Notes: a model not told the origin generated them from the sequence alone. A stretch of 25,334 nucleotides of DNA from Pelargonium nanum (GCA_036897485.1 JAYMTF010001215.1:1-25334); one strand, 5' to 3'; positions 1-12,093 are shown, numbered from the stretch's first letter. Program-made: numbers and translations.

Positions 1-254
1 CAACCACTACTTTGTTACTTGAGTGAAAGTTCAACCACTTATTTGATAATTAATCCAAAATAATACAATACACTTATTTTGGAACAAAAATACTAGTGAA
101 ACATGACTCTTATTTAGTGACAGAAAATGTATTAAATATAAAACAAAAAAGTTGCATTTTGACTCGGTGTTTTGGATTTGCCACGATGGATGAATGACGT
201 AACATGTGATTTTGACTAGGCATGTAGCACTAGTTGCTGAAGTGTAAGTCATTG

Positions 255-342
255 GGTGTTCATGGGTGGGTTACCCACCTGTTTATAGAAATAGGCAACC
301 CGACTCGCTAGTTACAGGTTGGAGTTTTGTAACCCATGAACC
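255..342. repeat. Imperfect inverted repeat
   Basis: The left arm (about 255-274) reads ggtgttcatgggtgggttac. The right arm (329-342) reads gtaacccatgaacc, which is its reverse complement apart from a three-base loop-out and one change. The arms enclose about 55 bases. Fold-back elements and MITE remnants look like this. I see no target-site duplication, so the origin is open. Confidence 0.35.
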
Positions 343-446
343 ATCTATAGAAGAATATATTTTTGAACGGTTTGTGAATCGAGTATTTTGAGCAAGGTGT
401 ACCAAATTTTTCTTCGGGTATTCTCGGACCAAAAATTTCAGCCACA

Positions 447-561
447 TGGGCTCTATTTTTACAGACATCCAGGCCCAAATGCTCAATACGAAGCCCAACA
501 GCTATTAGGCCCAGCTATATGTGCTCATAATGCAGCCCAATCCTCTCCAACCGCATGGGCC
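447..561. promoter_or_regulatory. Cluster of site II-like GGCCCA/TGGGCC motifs
   Basis: Six copies of GGCCCA, AGCCCA or their complements lie within about 115 bases: 447-452, 472-477, 492-497, 508-513, 534-539 and 556-561. In plants such motifs bind TCP factors and cluster in promoters of growth-related and housekeeping genes. A T-rich stretch follows on the + side, as in 5' UTR introns, but I find no coding exon after it. It may be the promoter of a minus-strand gene lying left of the window, an orphan promoter, or chance. Confidence 0.35.
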
Positions 562-3500
562 TCTGTGTGTAGTCCCAGTACAGTCTCAAGAATACCATTT
601 ATTTATTGATTTTATTATTATTATTTTCCATATTTTTTAGTCACATATTTGCATTTTTTGTTGAAATTTTGGATTTTTTGATTTTGTATATTAGGTTGTT
701 CTGCATTTGTTTTTTAGCTTTGATTTTATAATTTCTTATTTCTATGCCTCAAATGTTATGTTGATTTTTTTTCTTTCTAAATCTGATATTGAAGAAGATA
801 AAATTTGGGGTCCTATGAGTTTCTTATACTTCTAATATATGAAGAACTATAATTAGAATATCCTTTTATGAAATTGTTTTTAGAATCAATGAAGATCAAG
901 AATGCAATAGTTAAGGAAATTGTTAAGATCTGATGAGATCTTGTAATTTGTTCAAATTTGGTTGGAAAATATTAAGAACAAAATTTGTTCTTTTACCTTC
1001 TTTTCCTTAAACTTTTTGAAAATTTCAAAAGTAATCATCACACATTGAATAAATTTTTATTTAATATTTAGATTTGTCCTGAAGAAATTTTAAATTGAAT
1101 TCATAATCTTATTGATTTTTCATATTAGACATACAATTAATAAGTTACAAATTCTTACAATTCTTTAAGAGGATAAACAAACTCATTCTGTCTACATTTG
1201 TGAACATCAATCAGCGGTGTCATTTCAATAGTAAACGGATGTAACATCAACCACCTGGATTCTTTATATTTTTATATTTTAAAAGGTAGAGTTGACGATT
1301 TGAACCTTAACTCAAAAACACCTAGAATTGAGTTCATATTTTTGCGGGTTTAGATTACATAAAATAGACTTAGTAAGTTTTCAGGTCAAGTCATAAAACA
1401 CGTTTTACATGTATAGTTCAAAAGTCGTTCCAAAATTCACAATGTTCTCCTTTTTTAGTCGGATTTGTTCTTTTTTAATCCAAACTACAGAAAAAATCGA
1501 TCTGAAAATTTAGAACAATTGCAGCTACTTGACCTTATTTTACTCAAAATTTAGACACAAAATCAATTACAACAGTTAAGACAGTTAAGAGTAATCAAAA
1601 AGTAGGGTAAAATGACCTTTTTGTCCCTCCAAAGTCCAACCAACTTCTATAAGCCATTTCAACTCACTGGCACCAAAACAAACTATCCAAGACTTCGATT
1701 CGCAGAACAAGACCCGATTCGAATATGGTAATCCAACGGATCCTTGTTCATATTCTATTCCTTTTTGTCTCAAATATGCAGGATTTTTCAAAAAAAAAAA
1801 ACTATAGTTTACATTTTGTAACATATAATTTGTTGATATGTTGGCGCGATAGTCGGGTTTTGAACGGTCTAGATTAAAAAACCACACATTTTTATCAAAT
1901 AAAATTTACTATCAAGTGCGGTTTTAACCTACAAAGAATGGATCGATATAAACACGTGAGTTTTCTGTTTCAGCTTGTTCAAAGTTGTATTTGATATAAT
2001 GGTATTGACAGACTTATAAATATTATTTTTAGTAATATTATACCAATTATTTTCAAAATTGAAAAGAATCCAAGTGTTTACTAAGGGAGTGGTATTTATT
2101 TTGTCATGTTGAGGGTGTGAGTGGGATACATAAAAATACCTACCTCTTGGAATGATGTTGATTTGTGGGGGCTCATGTCTTGTGCCAAACCAAACCAAAA
2201 CCACATGCCACACCGTGACCACCTCTTTTGGTGCTCTTCCTCGATGTGAAGGGTTGTTTTGTTTTCTATTCCATTATAGTTTATGTTCGATATACCAATT
2301 ATTATTGTTTTCATTTTTCTAACAAAAATGGAAGCTTAATATAGGCCGATTTAACGGTAAAATGTAATTCTTCGATTTGATCGTAACTTCTCGCTTTATT
2401 CAATATAATTGCAGCAAATCGAATGATTGTACACCCAAATTGTACAAGTGTTAAACCCGTCTCATCATTATCAAATTTTCTACTTCGAGATTGTTTTGTA
2501 TTAGGGTACAGATATACATTTTTTTTAAACAAGATATACATTATTTAATTGTGAATCATAAAAGTGGAAAGAGCTAAATATGCAATATTGTAAAGTGAAA
2601 ACACGAGTGAGCAAGTCATGCTAATTTGTGTTAACTCTTGTAATTTTGAAGTGTATTCCATGAAGTAAGAAGTTCCGTGGATATGTTATATTGCTTTCTT
2701 TTATAAAAAAAATTATTATTATAAATTATACTCTCATTATACAAACAAATAATTATATTTCAAAATAACTTATACATCAAAAGAAGGAAATGGTGGATCA
2801 TTCATCATTGTTTTGATAGCCCTAGAATTCCATATGATTTTATTTGTTTTACATCTAATTTCTAATAGTACATGAAATCATGTGTTTCGTGTTGCATCAA
2901 AATCAAAATTAAAAGGTATTAGGGCTAAGAAAATGAGCAACTTTTTGGCAGTTGGAGAGCCATCTTTGCATAAAACAAATAAATGTCACTATAGCTATCT
3001 AAACTCATGTTATAAAAATTGACAACCCATTATTATTGTCTTAATTTAGTTTTAAGTGTTCATTAAGCAAAGTTTGTACCGAACTCAAAGGTCCCACTAG
3101 TGACTAATGGTAGTGACAAATTGATAATTGTTGTGGGGAGGTCGAATATTCCAAGATAATGTGGAAAATATTTTCTAAAATATTTTAAGTAGTATATGGT
3201 TTTGTTTTATATAAATTATAGATATATGATTAGAGAGCACTACAAATGTCACTATCAATTTGCTGGTGGATGAGACCATCTATCCTTATCTCCCTCTCCA
3301 TTTAGAAAAAAAAAATGGAAACCCACCAAAATTAATGTAATATTATCTCTTATTTTCTAGAGATTTTGGGTTCAAATTATATTATGCACACAATTTCCTT
3401 TATCATTGGTTGAAAAAATTGGAATATCAAGATTAGTACAAGCTATTTTAATACAAATTTTACTGGTGTACGTTTTTCTATTTCAAAAATTGTCACAACC

Positions 3501-4108
3501 ATTATATTTGTGTTTGCTAAAAGTATTTTATGAAACTTGTTTAAATATCTTTTTGAAGTAAATCGTTACTAAATAAGTTATGTTGTCGTAGAATTGTCTT
3601 GTTCTTCACACTCTCACGAAAGGCATAAAATAGCACACATTAGAGTTGAAAATATGAGTTTTTAATCAAATTTTTTGAATTTAAGTTAAAAATGCTTAAT
3701 GCGTGCCTTATTCAAAAGAATGGCTCCGTTGTAATTTTGGTAGCCGCTCCTTTTACATATCTATCAATTTTCTCAATAAATCATGTGGGAGTTTTTGCCG
3801 AACTCTAACATTGATCTAAGACAGAGTTGTCATAAAAATACAAAAAGAAAAAAAAAATTGTCTTAACTATTAGGTATTTAGAACGAGTCCGCGATCAACA
3901 CGGAATCAACACATTTAAGTCATATCAAACCATATTAATCTCCATTCAAACCGAAAAAGATCAACAATGGCGAAAAATCTCTCTCTATCATGTATTGTAA
4001 GTCTTGATCGAGTTTGAAAAGTCAGATTAAACTAGAATAACTCCTTGACTCACACACAATGGAATCATGAGCATCTTTTCATTCTTTCAATTTAGTCAAT
4101 ATTTCTGA
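562..4108. other. AT-rich intergenic DNA, no recognisable gene
   Basis: About 3.5 kb of AT-rich sequence with frequent A and T runs. The longest open frame (1585-1887, minus, 100 codons) has no recognisable domain and an unremarkable composition. No tRNA, rRNA or transposase motif was seen. Confidence 0.6.
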
Positions 4109-4279
4109 TTACTTCACTGATATGCCAGGATACAGTGCATGTCTTGTGAACATTTCTCTTCTAGCAGCTTCTCTGATCTCTTTGAAGATATGTGTGATCT
4201 GTCTTCCATTAATGATGTCAAGAAAATTGAATTGTATAGATTCAATCTCAATAGTAATGTACTGTTCACTTCTTCTTCA
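4109..4279 (-). other. Short open frame of coding-like composition, unidentified
   Basis: On the minus strand a frame is open from just after a TGA near 4279 to a TAA at 4109-4111. It includes the peptide pieces HIFKEIREAARREMF and TRHALYPGISVK. Its composition (many E, R, I and K, and a basic helical stretch) is more protein-like than its surroundings. It could be a relict terminal exon, with a possible AG acceptor before 4261, but the DNA upstream of that acceptor is purine-rich, which is unfavourable. There is no usable start codon and I do not recognise the family. Confidence 0.2.
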
Positions 4280-5400
4280 CTCTTCTCTTCTCACTTCACA
4301 TGATGATGGAGTAGTTATATATGTTGAATATTTATTGTAATCATGATTAAATAATGTTTGTTTTAAATACACCACACCTCTCATGCTAATTAATTAGTCA
4401 TAATTATAATATATACTTCAAGTTGATCACACTCTTTTTATTTTATATATGAATTCACATGTTTCATCAAATTCAAGATTCTTCTAGCTAGAAGAAATAG
4501 GAAAACCATCACACACTAGCTTACACAAAATTCAATTCCTCTATGAATTAAAATTATTTTTAAAATGCTAATATTAGTATAATAGAATAATTTGAACCAC
4601 AATACAACAAATCTCATGTTCATAACAAGATAATTGCAAATTTCATCGTGTCGATCAACATTAATTGTTGTATCCAGAAGGACATATTTAGAATTTTCGT
4701 TATGCATTAACAAACAACAAGATTTATTTTCATACTATAGAAAGAAAAATCAAATTACGTGTGGAAAAAAGAACTAAAATTACAAAAGACAACTATAAGA
4801 AAACAATTTAGGAAATAAAAAAATGCGTGGGAAACTTCACTTGCACAATCAATGTAGATCCGTCAATAAAAACATTTCATTGATTAGTTTCAATCACATA
4901 TAGTAATTTGTATACAAGTTGTGCGTTCTTTTATTTACTGTAAGATAATTTTTTTATAACAACTGTCAAAAATTTACCGTATGTAAATATTACATTTATA
5001 AAATATATAAACAACTGCTTAGTAGATAGTTATAATTACGAGAGCAATTGCTTCCGCTATTTTTTATATGTGTTTTTTTTACTTTTATAATTGTTGTTGT
5101 CTATTTTTTCTTTTATTTTTTGAATTAACCTCTATTAAAGTTGTAATAAAATTGTCCTCTATTCATTTAAGAAGAATTTTCATTTTGACCCCACCATTAT
5201 AAAGATTTTGCATCCATCCTTATTATAATCACTTTTAATTAGTGTATGTGACACTCAACTCCAATAATTCCGTATAAAATTCAAGTAATTAAGGTCCCTA
5301 ACTCTTCAAGAAATTACTAAAAAAGAGTGTATGACAATTAAACAAAATGATAATTTATTTTAAAAACTATTCGACTCTTCGAGAGAAACCAAAGTGAAGC
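4280..5400. other. AT-rich intergenic DNA upstream of the aquaporin gene
   Basis: No gene, RNA or clear mobile element was seen. GC content rises only after about 5380, where the aquaporin promoter begins. Confidence 0.6.
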
Positions 5401-5427
5401 TGACAAAATCCACTCCAGCAGCACATT

Positions 5428-5457
5428 ACGTGGTCCATATCCAAAACGCCACGTGTC
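5428..5457 (+). promoter_or_regulatory. Two ACGT-core (ABRE/G-box) motifs
   Basis: ACGTGG at 5428-5433 and CCACGTGTC at 5449-5457 lie about 200-230 bases upstream of the aquaporin TATA box and 20 bases apart. Paired ACGTG-core elements are the usual binding sites of bZIP (ABF/AREB) factors in abscisic acid- and drought-responsive promoters. ABA or drought control of this gene is an inference from the motif pair. Confidence 0.5.
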
Positions 5458-5658
5458 GATCGCGCAGCCATTTGGCCCATTTTTGCTTCGCTGTGTTTAA
5501 CGTTGGTGACCGGTAGATAAGCTTCGACACAATTATAAAACTCCCCGAAATATGTTCTCACAACCTGTCCACCAATCACGTCGCATTATTTTAATTTCCT
5601 GTTCGAAATTTCCACCGGTAACCGCCTATAGCCGGTCAAAAAAGTCTCGCCACCTCAG

Positions 5659-5665
5659 TATAAAG
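5659..5665 (+). promoter_or_regulatory. TATA box of the TIP aquaporin gene
   Basis: TATAAAG lies 103 bases before the ATG at 5768. A start of transcription near 5690 would give a 5' UTR of roughly 75-80 bases. Confidence 0.6.
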
Positions 5666-5767
5666 TCAGCGAGAGGAGTTGCGAAGTGGAGACCAGATTA
5701 GTACACAACACTCACACAGTCAGCGAAGAGTCTAGACTCACTCTCCACCGTCCGATCTTGATCAATC

Positions 5768-6915
5768 ATGCCGATCAGAAGCATCGCCGTCGGTAGGCCC
5801 TCCGAGGCCACGCAACCGGACGCCTTGAAGGCGGCTCTGGCCGAGTTTATCTCGACCATGATCTTTGTCTTCGCCGGCGAAGGCTCCGGCATGGCCTTCA
5901 ACAAGCTCACCAGCGACGGCGCCACCACCCCCGCCGGCCTCGTCGCCGCCGCATTGGCCCATGCTTTCGGTCTCTTTGTCGCCGTCTCCGTCGGCGCCAA
6001 CATCTCCGGCGGCCACGTGAACCCCGCCGTCACCTTCGGCGCCTTCGTCGGCGGCAACATCACTCTCCTCCGCGGTATCCTCTACTGGATCGCCCAGCTC
6101 CTCGGCTCCACCGTCGCTTGCTTGCTCCTCAAGTTCGCCACCAACGGCATGGTAATTTCATAACTTCAAATAACGGTCAAGTTAGTTATTTCTAGAGCTG
6201 TGCATGTTCTAGCATGCTAAAAACACAAACACGACATATTTAGAAAGAACGGTTAACTAAGATCATGAACACGGTACATTTATAAATACAAACTGCACAC
6301 ATAATATATTTAACACGATAACTAAATAGATCGGTATGACACAACACGCGATCTACTGCATTCTGCATGATAGATTCAACATTCTTGACTCAACACATTT
6401 GACACATTATTATGGTACTATTATAATTTTAATTGTGCGTGTCACACTACAAGTAACTAATCATATGTGCATGTTTTGTGTGTACTAAAACACACTAATT
6501 TAATAATCATTGTCTAATTGAGTTTTAATCCTATGTGGTGTAGACTACATCAGCATTTGCACTTTCGTCGGGCGTGGGCGTGTGGAACGCTGTCGTTTTC
6601 GAGATCGTGATGACGTTCGGGCTTGTCTACACCGTCTACGCAACCGCCGTCGACCCGAAGAAGGGTAGTTTGGGAACAATTGCACCTATTGCTATTGGTT
6701 TCATAGTGGGAGCGAACATCTTGGCCGGAGGAGCCTTCGACGGAGCGTCGATGAACCCGGCGGTGTCGTTCGGACCGGCGCTGGTGAGCTGGACATGGAC
6801 CAACCACTGGGTTTACTGGGTCGGGCCACTAATCGGAGGCGGGCTTGCGGGTCTGGTGTATGAGATCTTCTTCATTAACCACAGCCACGAGCAGTTGCCT
6901 ACCACAGACTACTAA
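5768..6915 (+). CDS. TIP1: Tonoplast intrinsic protein, TIP1 (gamma-TIP) aquaporin
   Basis: Exons 5768-6151 and 6544-6915 join in phase 0 at ATG|gtaatt...tgtag|ACT and give 251 aa, the usual TIP1 length. The protein is a six-helix major intrinsic protein with the two NPA boxes at residues 85-87 (SGGHVNPAV) and 199-201 (GASMNPAV). By position the aromatic/arginine filter is His65, Ile187, Ala196 and Val202, the H-I-A-V set typical of TIP1. Cys118 matches the mercury-sensitive cysteine described in Arabidopsis gamma-TIP. The C-terminus EQLPTTDY is typical of the subgroup. TIP1 proteins conduct water, and often urea and hydrogen peroxide, across the vacuolar membrane. The single intron matches Arabidopsis TIP1;1. 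Exon 1 is very GC-rich, with mostly C or G third positions, in AT-rich surroundings. The ATG is the first after the TATA box, and all motifs are intact, so the gene looks functional. Confidence 0.97.
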
Positions 6916-8741
6916 GCAAATTGTGGTGTATTCGTTTGTTTGTTTTTATTTGTTGAGTTGAGAGTTTAATTATTGTATGGTGTGATATTCTGCATCTGCT
7001 GTACGTATGAATCCTTTGTTATGGTAAGTTCTTTCGAGCAATATCTTTTTATTTTATTATGAGCAATAGTAACAATCGAGACTCGATCAAACCTAAAATC
7101 TCAGTAAAAATAAGCGCTTTAAACAACTTGTCCCGATGATGGTTGTTTTTCATTTCATTTCTTTAACCCAATACAATTAAGTATATATACTAACCAAAGA
7201 ACCTTAACCGAAAAATTATTAATTGGAATTAGGAGTGATAATTAGTCTTCGCAGGCCATGTCATGTGAAAGTTGAGTATTTTGTTAAACTAATCGATCTG
7301 AACTCAGCTCGTTTGGTAAAGATCGATGTTGAATAACACAAAACAAACACGAACTATTTATGAATGGATAAACACATTTAAATAAATGAGCTTGTATTGA
7401 CCCATATGGCTTATATGAGTCATTTTTATACCGTATGTTTGATAAAAATTGTGTTTTATCTTTAAATTTGTGGATTAATAAACAGATTAAGTGGATTTGC
7501 ACAAATACTTTTATGTTAAACACAAACTCAACCGTGTCGTGTCATGAATCATGAGTCATAACATAAATCATATATCCTAGCTAAAACTCAATTAGGATGC
7601 AAGAAAATACAAATTCAAATACACGTTCTGCGTTTACAAATTCATTGAAATGAAATGAATATAAATGTTAGATCGTGAGGTGTGTGACATTTTCGCGTAA
7701 GTTCGATTGTGTGCTTGAGAATAGCTTGATTCAGCTGTACATACATAGCACTACATTATTGTGTGATGAATATGGTGCAAGTACATGAAATGATTGATAA
7801 AGCTGAGCACATGGAACGTAAAGAAACTGAAATTTCTGGAAAAAGCAGGCCGGCAATGAAATAACGTTCACTCATTAATCATAATTGAGTTATTGTTGGA
7901 GATTCTTTCTAAAGTAAATTAAAGGTAGAGTTTGGGCCCTCTCTTTTCAGCCTTTGGGTCCCACTTTCCTGGTTCATTTTTCAACCCCAAAGGCTTTAAT
8001 TAGGTAAATGTGTTTTTTTATTTTCACACTGCAAATGGTAGATGAGTGAGATGTTTAGATACGTCAATTAAGTTTTGAGTCGAGTTTAAATTGAAAACGT
8101 TTAACTTGTAAGTTTGCCCAACTTGATATGCAATTTCTCAATAATCAAGCCACGTCTAACTTAAAATTACTCCCTAAAACAGTTTGTTTCAAACTTCGAA
8201 TTAGTGAGTTTAGCTATGTATAATGCATTTTCTGCACACATGTACTTTAAACCTTTTTTCTTTTTTGCGACACATCAACCTTTCAAAATCCTATTTTGCT
8301 ACAACGTGAAAGTGCCCATTTTGATATGGTTTGACTCATTTTTATATAAGAATGGTTGTCCATCAAGATGATTAGGTCGTCAACTATTGATTGGCATATG
8401 AATTAGCTTATATATGAAATACGATTAATATTATATTTGTTATATTCAATATACGTAATGAGAATTTTGTAAATTCTTAATTACATATACTCACCTTCAA
8501 ACATAATTTACCAAACAAAATATAATATTGTATTGTAAACATTGTAGAAGGTAGGTTACGGCCCAATATAATTGAAGCCCAAATATACATTTGAAATGGG
8601 CCTAATGGAATGGTTCCCACTCCCACTGTTTAAAACGAAAAACCTTACATAAAAGCCCAAAACTTAATAATGTTTCTTTTTTCCTTTAATACTATTTTAT
8701 ATTCTCCAAAAAAATATCTTTAGTTTTTCTTTCTATGGCTC
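6916..8741. other. Intergenic DNA downstream of TIP1
   Basis: The start holds the aquaporin 3' UTR, with no clear AATAAA in its first 100 bases. The stretch at about 7270-7560, and part of the TIP intron (6200-6400), is rich in aacacgac/aacacaa-type words resembling a common degenerate plant dispersed repeat. I cannot define ends. Around 8560-8602 three GGCCCA/AGCCCA/TGGGCC motifs occur close together, with further AGCCCA/TGGGCT words near 8655 and 8746. No coding region was recognised. Confidence 0.5.
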
Positions 8742-8794
8742 AAAATGGGCTACTTGATATTTCAAAAAAAAAAAAAAAAAAATGGGCTACTTGA
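8742..8794 (+). mobile_element. Poly(A) insertion with 16-bp duplication (retroposition scar)
   Basis: The 16-mer aaaatgggctacttga occurs identically at 8742-8757 and 8779-8794. Between them lie only tatttc and an A run. A direct duplication flanking a poly(A) tract is the signature of target-primed reverse transcription, here with almost no element body. A slippage-type tandem duplication followed by A-run growth would look similar. Confidence 0.5.
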
Positions 8795-9733
8795 CATCAG
8801 AAGTTCAAATAAATATCATTGTTAAGCTTAATTAGTAAAAACATTAAGCAAAATAAGTAAAGTGCTCTTCTAAAAATTTATGCAATCTAAGCTAAATAAG
8901 TTCAATAACCTCTCTCCCTTCTCAAACACATTTATTTGAGATCTTAAAATACTAATTTGTCCTTGAACTTTTCTACCGTCCTATATATATGTTCTAAGTT
9001 TTCTTTTAAAAGTTCATAGTTAATCGAATGTAGTGCAGCGTGAAGTAGTTTGGCAAATTCTCATGCTTCGCTAAAGTCCATCTCACTTCATATAGCATTC
9101 CTGAAGGTTGTAGGATCACCCCAAGTTACTTTTAAATTCGTTATTAGTCCTTACTTTTTTACTTTTCCTTCATCTTTCTCTTTAGGTTTGGGAAACCCAA
9201 AAGTAGAATCACTAAAAATCAACCCTCACGTGTATGTCGTCCTTTTCTATTGGTTCAAAATTTGTATAAGATGTAGATTGAGTTTATAGAGCAAGCACGT
9301 TAAGCTAGACAAAAATTGGTTTAAACTAAGTTCTCAATAAAAATATAACACCTCATTAAAAGCTCTATATCTAGCAGTTCGCATTGTTTCAACAAATTCG
9401 CTTGGGTGCGTGAGTAAATTTAATATGTTGATATAATCCACTTGGTTTGGGTAAGACTAAACTAAAATTTAATTAGCTCATATTCTTTAATTTTATACCA
9501 AAAAATAAAGAAATATGTAAAATGTCCTACTAACATATCAAGACATCATTAGCTTCAAATTATTTTAAACACTTCAACTAGCTTCATTTCAGTACAAAAG
9601 GAAATGAAACAGATAATTAACAAATCAACATTTTTACATTTTAATGATATAATTGCCAACAAATCACTCATATATATGTTTATTTTTATTGGCAATTATT
9701 ATAATTAATTATGATCATATTAATTACATATCA
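8795..9733. other. Intergenic DNA between the poly(A) scar and carbonic anhydrase copy A
   Basis: AT-rich with no recognisable gene. The right part is the 3' flank of the minus-strand carbonic anhydrase gene. The open frame at 9050-9289 (+) has no recognisable motif. Confidence 0.5.
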
Positions 9734-11922
9734 TCAGGATTGAATCAATGTTCCACTGAGTATAATCCTCTTATTAAGGGACTGGACTGGTCTTGCACAT
9801 CCTTCTCCTTTCTGCAACACACCCAATTTGTATAAAAATTAATTAGCTTTTTCATAATATGAATTTTAAATTAAACAACATCCAAATACTTTATTTACTT
9901 ACATCTCCAATAGCGTCTTTGAGTACTTGTACTTGTTCTTTCGAAACAGTGCTTATCTGCAAATTACATTTATGAAAGAGTATTGGTATCATATATGTTG
10001 AGTTGATAATCGTTTAAACTTAAGTTCAAATTATAACAAATATGAAATATATATACGTCTCACAAACTGTCACGGCAATGTGTAAATAAAATTTTGTACA
10101 AAATTTAAGACATTTTATGTTTCTCATTGTACGTACGTACCTTCTGATCGATAATCCAGGTAACATTCTCGAAGCATGGAGGTGTAGTGAGTGAACCCAT
10201 GTACTTATAGTACAAAGAAAAGTCCTTTTTGATCTCTTTTGGATTCACATCTACCGTAAAACTGGGTTCATCTTCCTTCTCAACAAGACATTTGGTCAAC
10301 TAAATTTACGACAACAAATATTACCATTAGTAAACATAACTAAGAGGTTATAATCAACAAAAATTAAACTAACATATGATGATTAATTTCATGGTTTGAT
10401 CGAATTTCACCTTAGTGAGAAACGGATCGGGGTCTCCAAATTCATACAAGTGCGCGATAACTGTGATTTTGTTTACAGCAGTTTGATCTACGTTGACGTG
10501 CACCATATGCAATTCCAAGTCGTATCTGATAAGATACCAAAACTGTTGATTTTGATGTAAAAGTTGCGTCATGTGAAACTTTTTTAATATGTCAAACCGT
10601 TGACCAGGCTATTAGACTAATATAATTTGCAATTTAATTTTTAAAACATTGATCGAAATGAGCGTAAATGAGATATTAAGAACCTTCGGCCATTGATGTC
10701 ATGCTCGGAAGGTTCATGCCAATGAGCATTTTTTAGAGTGAAATTTTTCGTTCCATCTAACACAATATAACCCGCCTCTCCCGTTGGCCATTTGACCTGC
10801 ACCAACGTATCAATCACATCAGGAATCCCCAAAAAGATCGCACATAGGTCAGTTTTTGAATCACATATGCAATAGTGAAAACTTAAGTGCACAAAGGCGT
10901 GTTTATGAATAATGGATTTAGTCCCGTCTGACTATGAAAATGACTCGAACATCTAGACATTTTCATTGTTAACCTGTTACTCGCAAATTTGTGAAAATTT
11001 GAGCACTTACTTCAACATCATGAATTTTAGTAAGATTTGCTACAGCAGGTTTGTAATGTCTGCTAAGCTGGCCAATTGAGGCAACATTAGCAGTGCATGG
11101 AACAGTTATATCCACCGGAGACTGCATGTGACCAGTCTTGCATTCTTTCCAGTCCGGCTTTAAATCTCCCCATCTTGACGGGTCTCTACCACTTCCAACT
11201 TTGTAATTAAATTCATCTTTCGGGTCAATTCCTGCTCATCAACAACAACACAAAACAAGTGTCAAGTGAAAGCGCAGTAACGGACAAAAGAGCTGACAAT
11301 TCAAGTTCCAGTTTTGGGTTGGTTTGCAAGAATTCTTGTATGAACCTAACCCTCAAGAAGTGCAGTGCAGATTTGACCGACTTGACTTGGAATTTTTTTT
11401 GTTTAGGCATCCTAACATACTAGTAGACTTGACATACAACAGGTGTCAAGTGAAAGTGCCATAACGAATAGTAGAGCTTACAATTTAGGCTCTAGTTCAA
11501 TCTGAACCCTACTCACAAAAAGTACATGCCCAGGGCAGATTTGACTGATCTGACCTGCAATTTTTATGATCATGCATCATAACATTAGGTGTCTAGTGAA
11601 AGTGCAAGAGCTGATAATTCGGGTTTCTTGTTCACCTGAACTTGACCAGCAAGAGGTGCATGTTTTATAAAGAAAATGTGCATGTGAGTGCAGGTTCTGG
11701 TCGACCCGGGTTGCAGTTTCTCAATCAATCGGATGCATCATAAGTTCGGGTTCAAATTGTCAGCTCTCACCTACAGAGTGGATCATACGTCCTAACAGAC
11801 CAGTAGATTTGACACAGTACAGTTTACATTGTTATGTACCTACCAAGTGTAAGGGTTACAGAAAGAACAAACACCAGAAACTGCCAGTGACAAGTGAAGA
11901 TAGATTTGCATTGATTCTTCAT
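9734..11922 (-). CDS. Alpha carbonic anhydrase, secreted, copy A (complete, 7 exons)
   Basis: Exons in transcript order are 11922-11844, 11231-11011, 10796-10684, 10525-10411, 10299-10141, 9956-9903 and 9811-9734, all with GT-AG borders and consistent phases, giving 272 aa. Residues 1-26 (MKNQCK followed by a hydrophobic run) form a signal peptide. The zinc ligands are His125 and His127 (AHWHEPSEH) and His144 (LELHMVHV). Glu131 and Thr214 (GSLTTPPC) match the Thr-Glu gate pair, and His97 matches the proton-shuttle position. Cys57 and Cys218 form the disulfide pair common in plant members. The WGDLKPDW segment (47-54) is present. The enzyme interconverts CO2 and bicarbonate in the secretory pathway, apoplast or another destination. 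Plant relatives include the Arabidopsis ACA family and nectarins. A TATA box lies at 12085-12093. It looks functional. Confidence 0.93.
11259..11820. repeat. Three diverged direct repeats filling intron 1 of copy A
   Basis: Units begin at 11259, 11443 and 11589 with gtgtcaagtgaaag, gtgtcaagtgaaag and gtgtctagtgaaag. Each continues with a similar order of words: agagctgacaatt or agagcttacaatt, then agatttgac, then catcctaacata or equivalents. The final word recurs at 11789 (cgtcctaacagaccagtagatttgac). Spacing is 184 and then 146 bases. It is a local tandem expansion with indels. Confidence 0.65.
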
Positions 11923-12084
11923 GGTCTAGGCTGCAAAATTGAAACTTTCCAGATAATTATGAACTTGCTTTATAAAGAATTAAAAGAAATGATTGAATGT
12001 GTATGGAGAGGAGAGAGATACCAAGAAATGGAAAAGGAGTGACCAGCTTCTTCTTGGTGGCCAAATAAATACAGACAAGAGCTA

Positions 12085-12093
12085 CTTTTTATA
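12085..12093 (-). promoter_or_regulatory. TATA box of carbonic anhydrase copy A
   Basis: TATAAAAAG reads on the minus strand, 163 bases upstream of the ATG at 11922. Transcription would start near 12055-12060, giving a 5' UTR of about 135 bases. Confidence 0.5.

Noticed and set aside
388..609. A 73-codon open frame on the + strand as a gene
   Set aside because: It has no recognisable domain. Its composition follows from the repeated GGCCCA-type motifs in the DNA.
1585..1887. A 100-codon minus-strand open frame
   Set aside because: It has no recognisable domain, promoter or splice context, and lies in AT-rich intergenic DNA.
5698..6063. Long antisense open frames across aquaporin exon 1 (also 5762-6016 and 6550-6807)
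   Set aside because: They are shadows of the GC-rich TIP1 exons. The + strand frame carries the NPA boxes and the full family alignment.
9653..9835. Plus-strand open frame over the end of copy A
   Set aside because: It is antisense to the last exon of carbonic anhydrase copy A.
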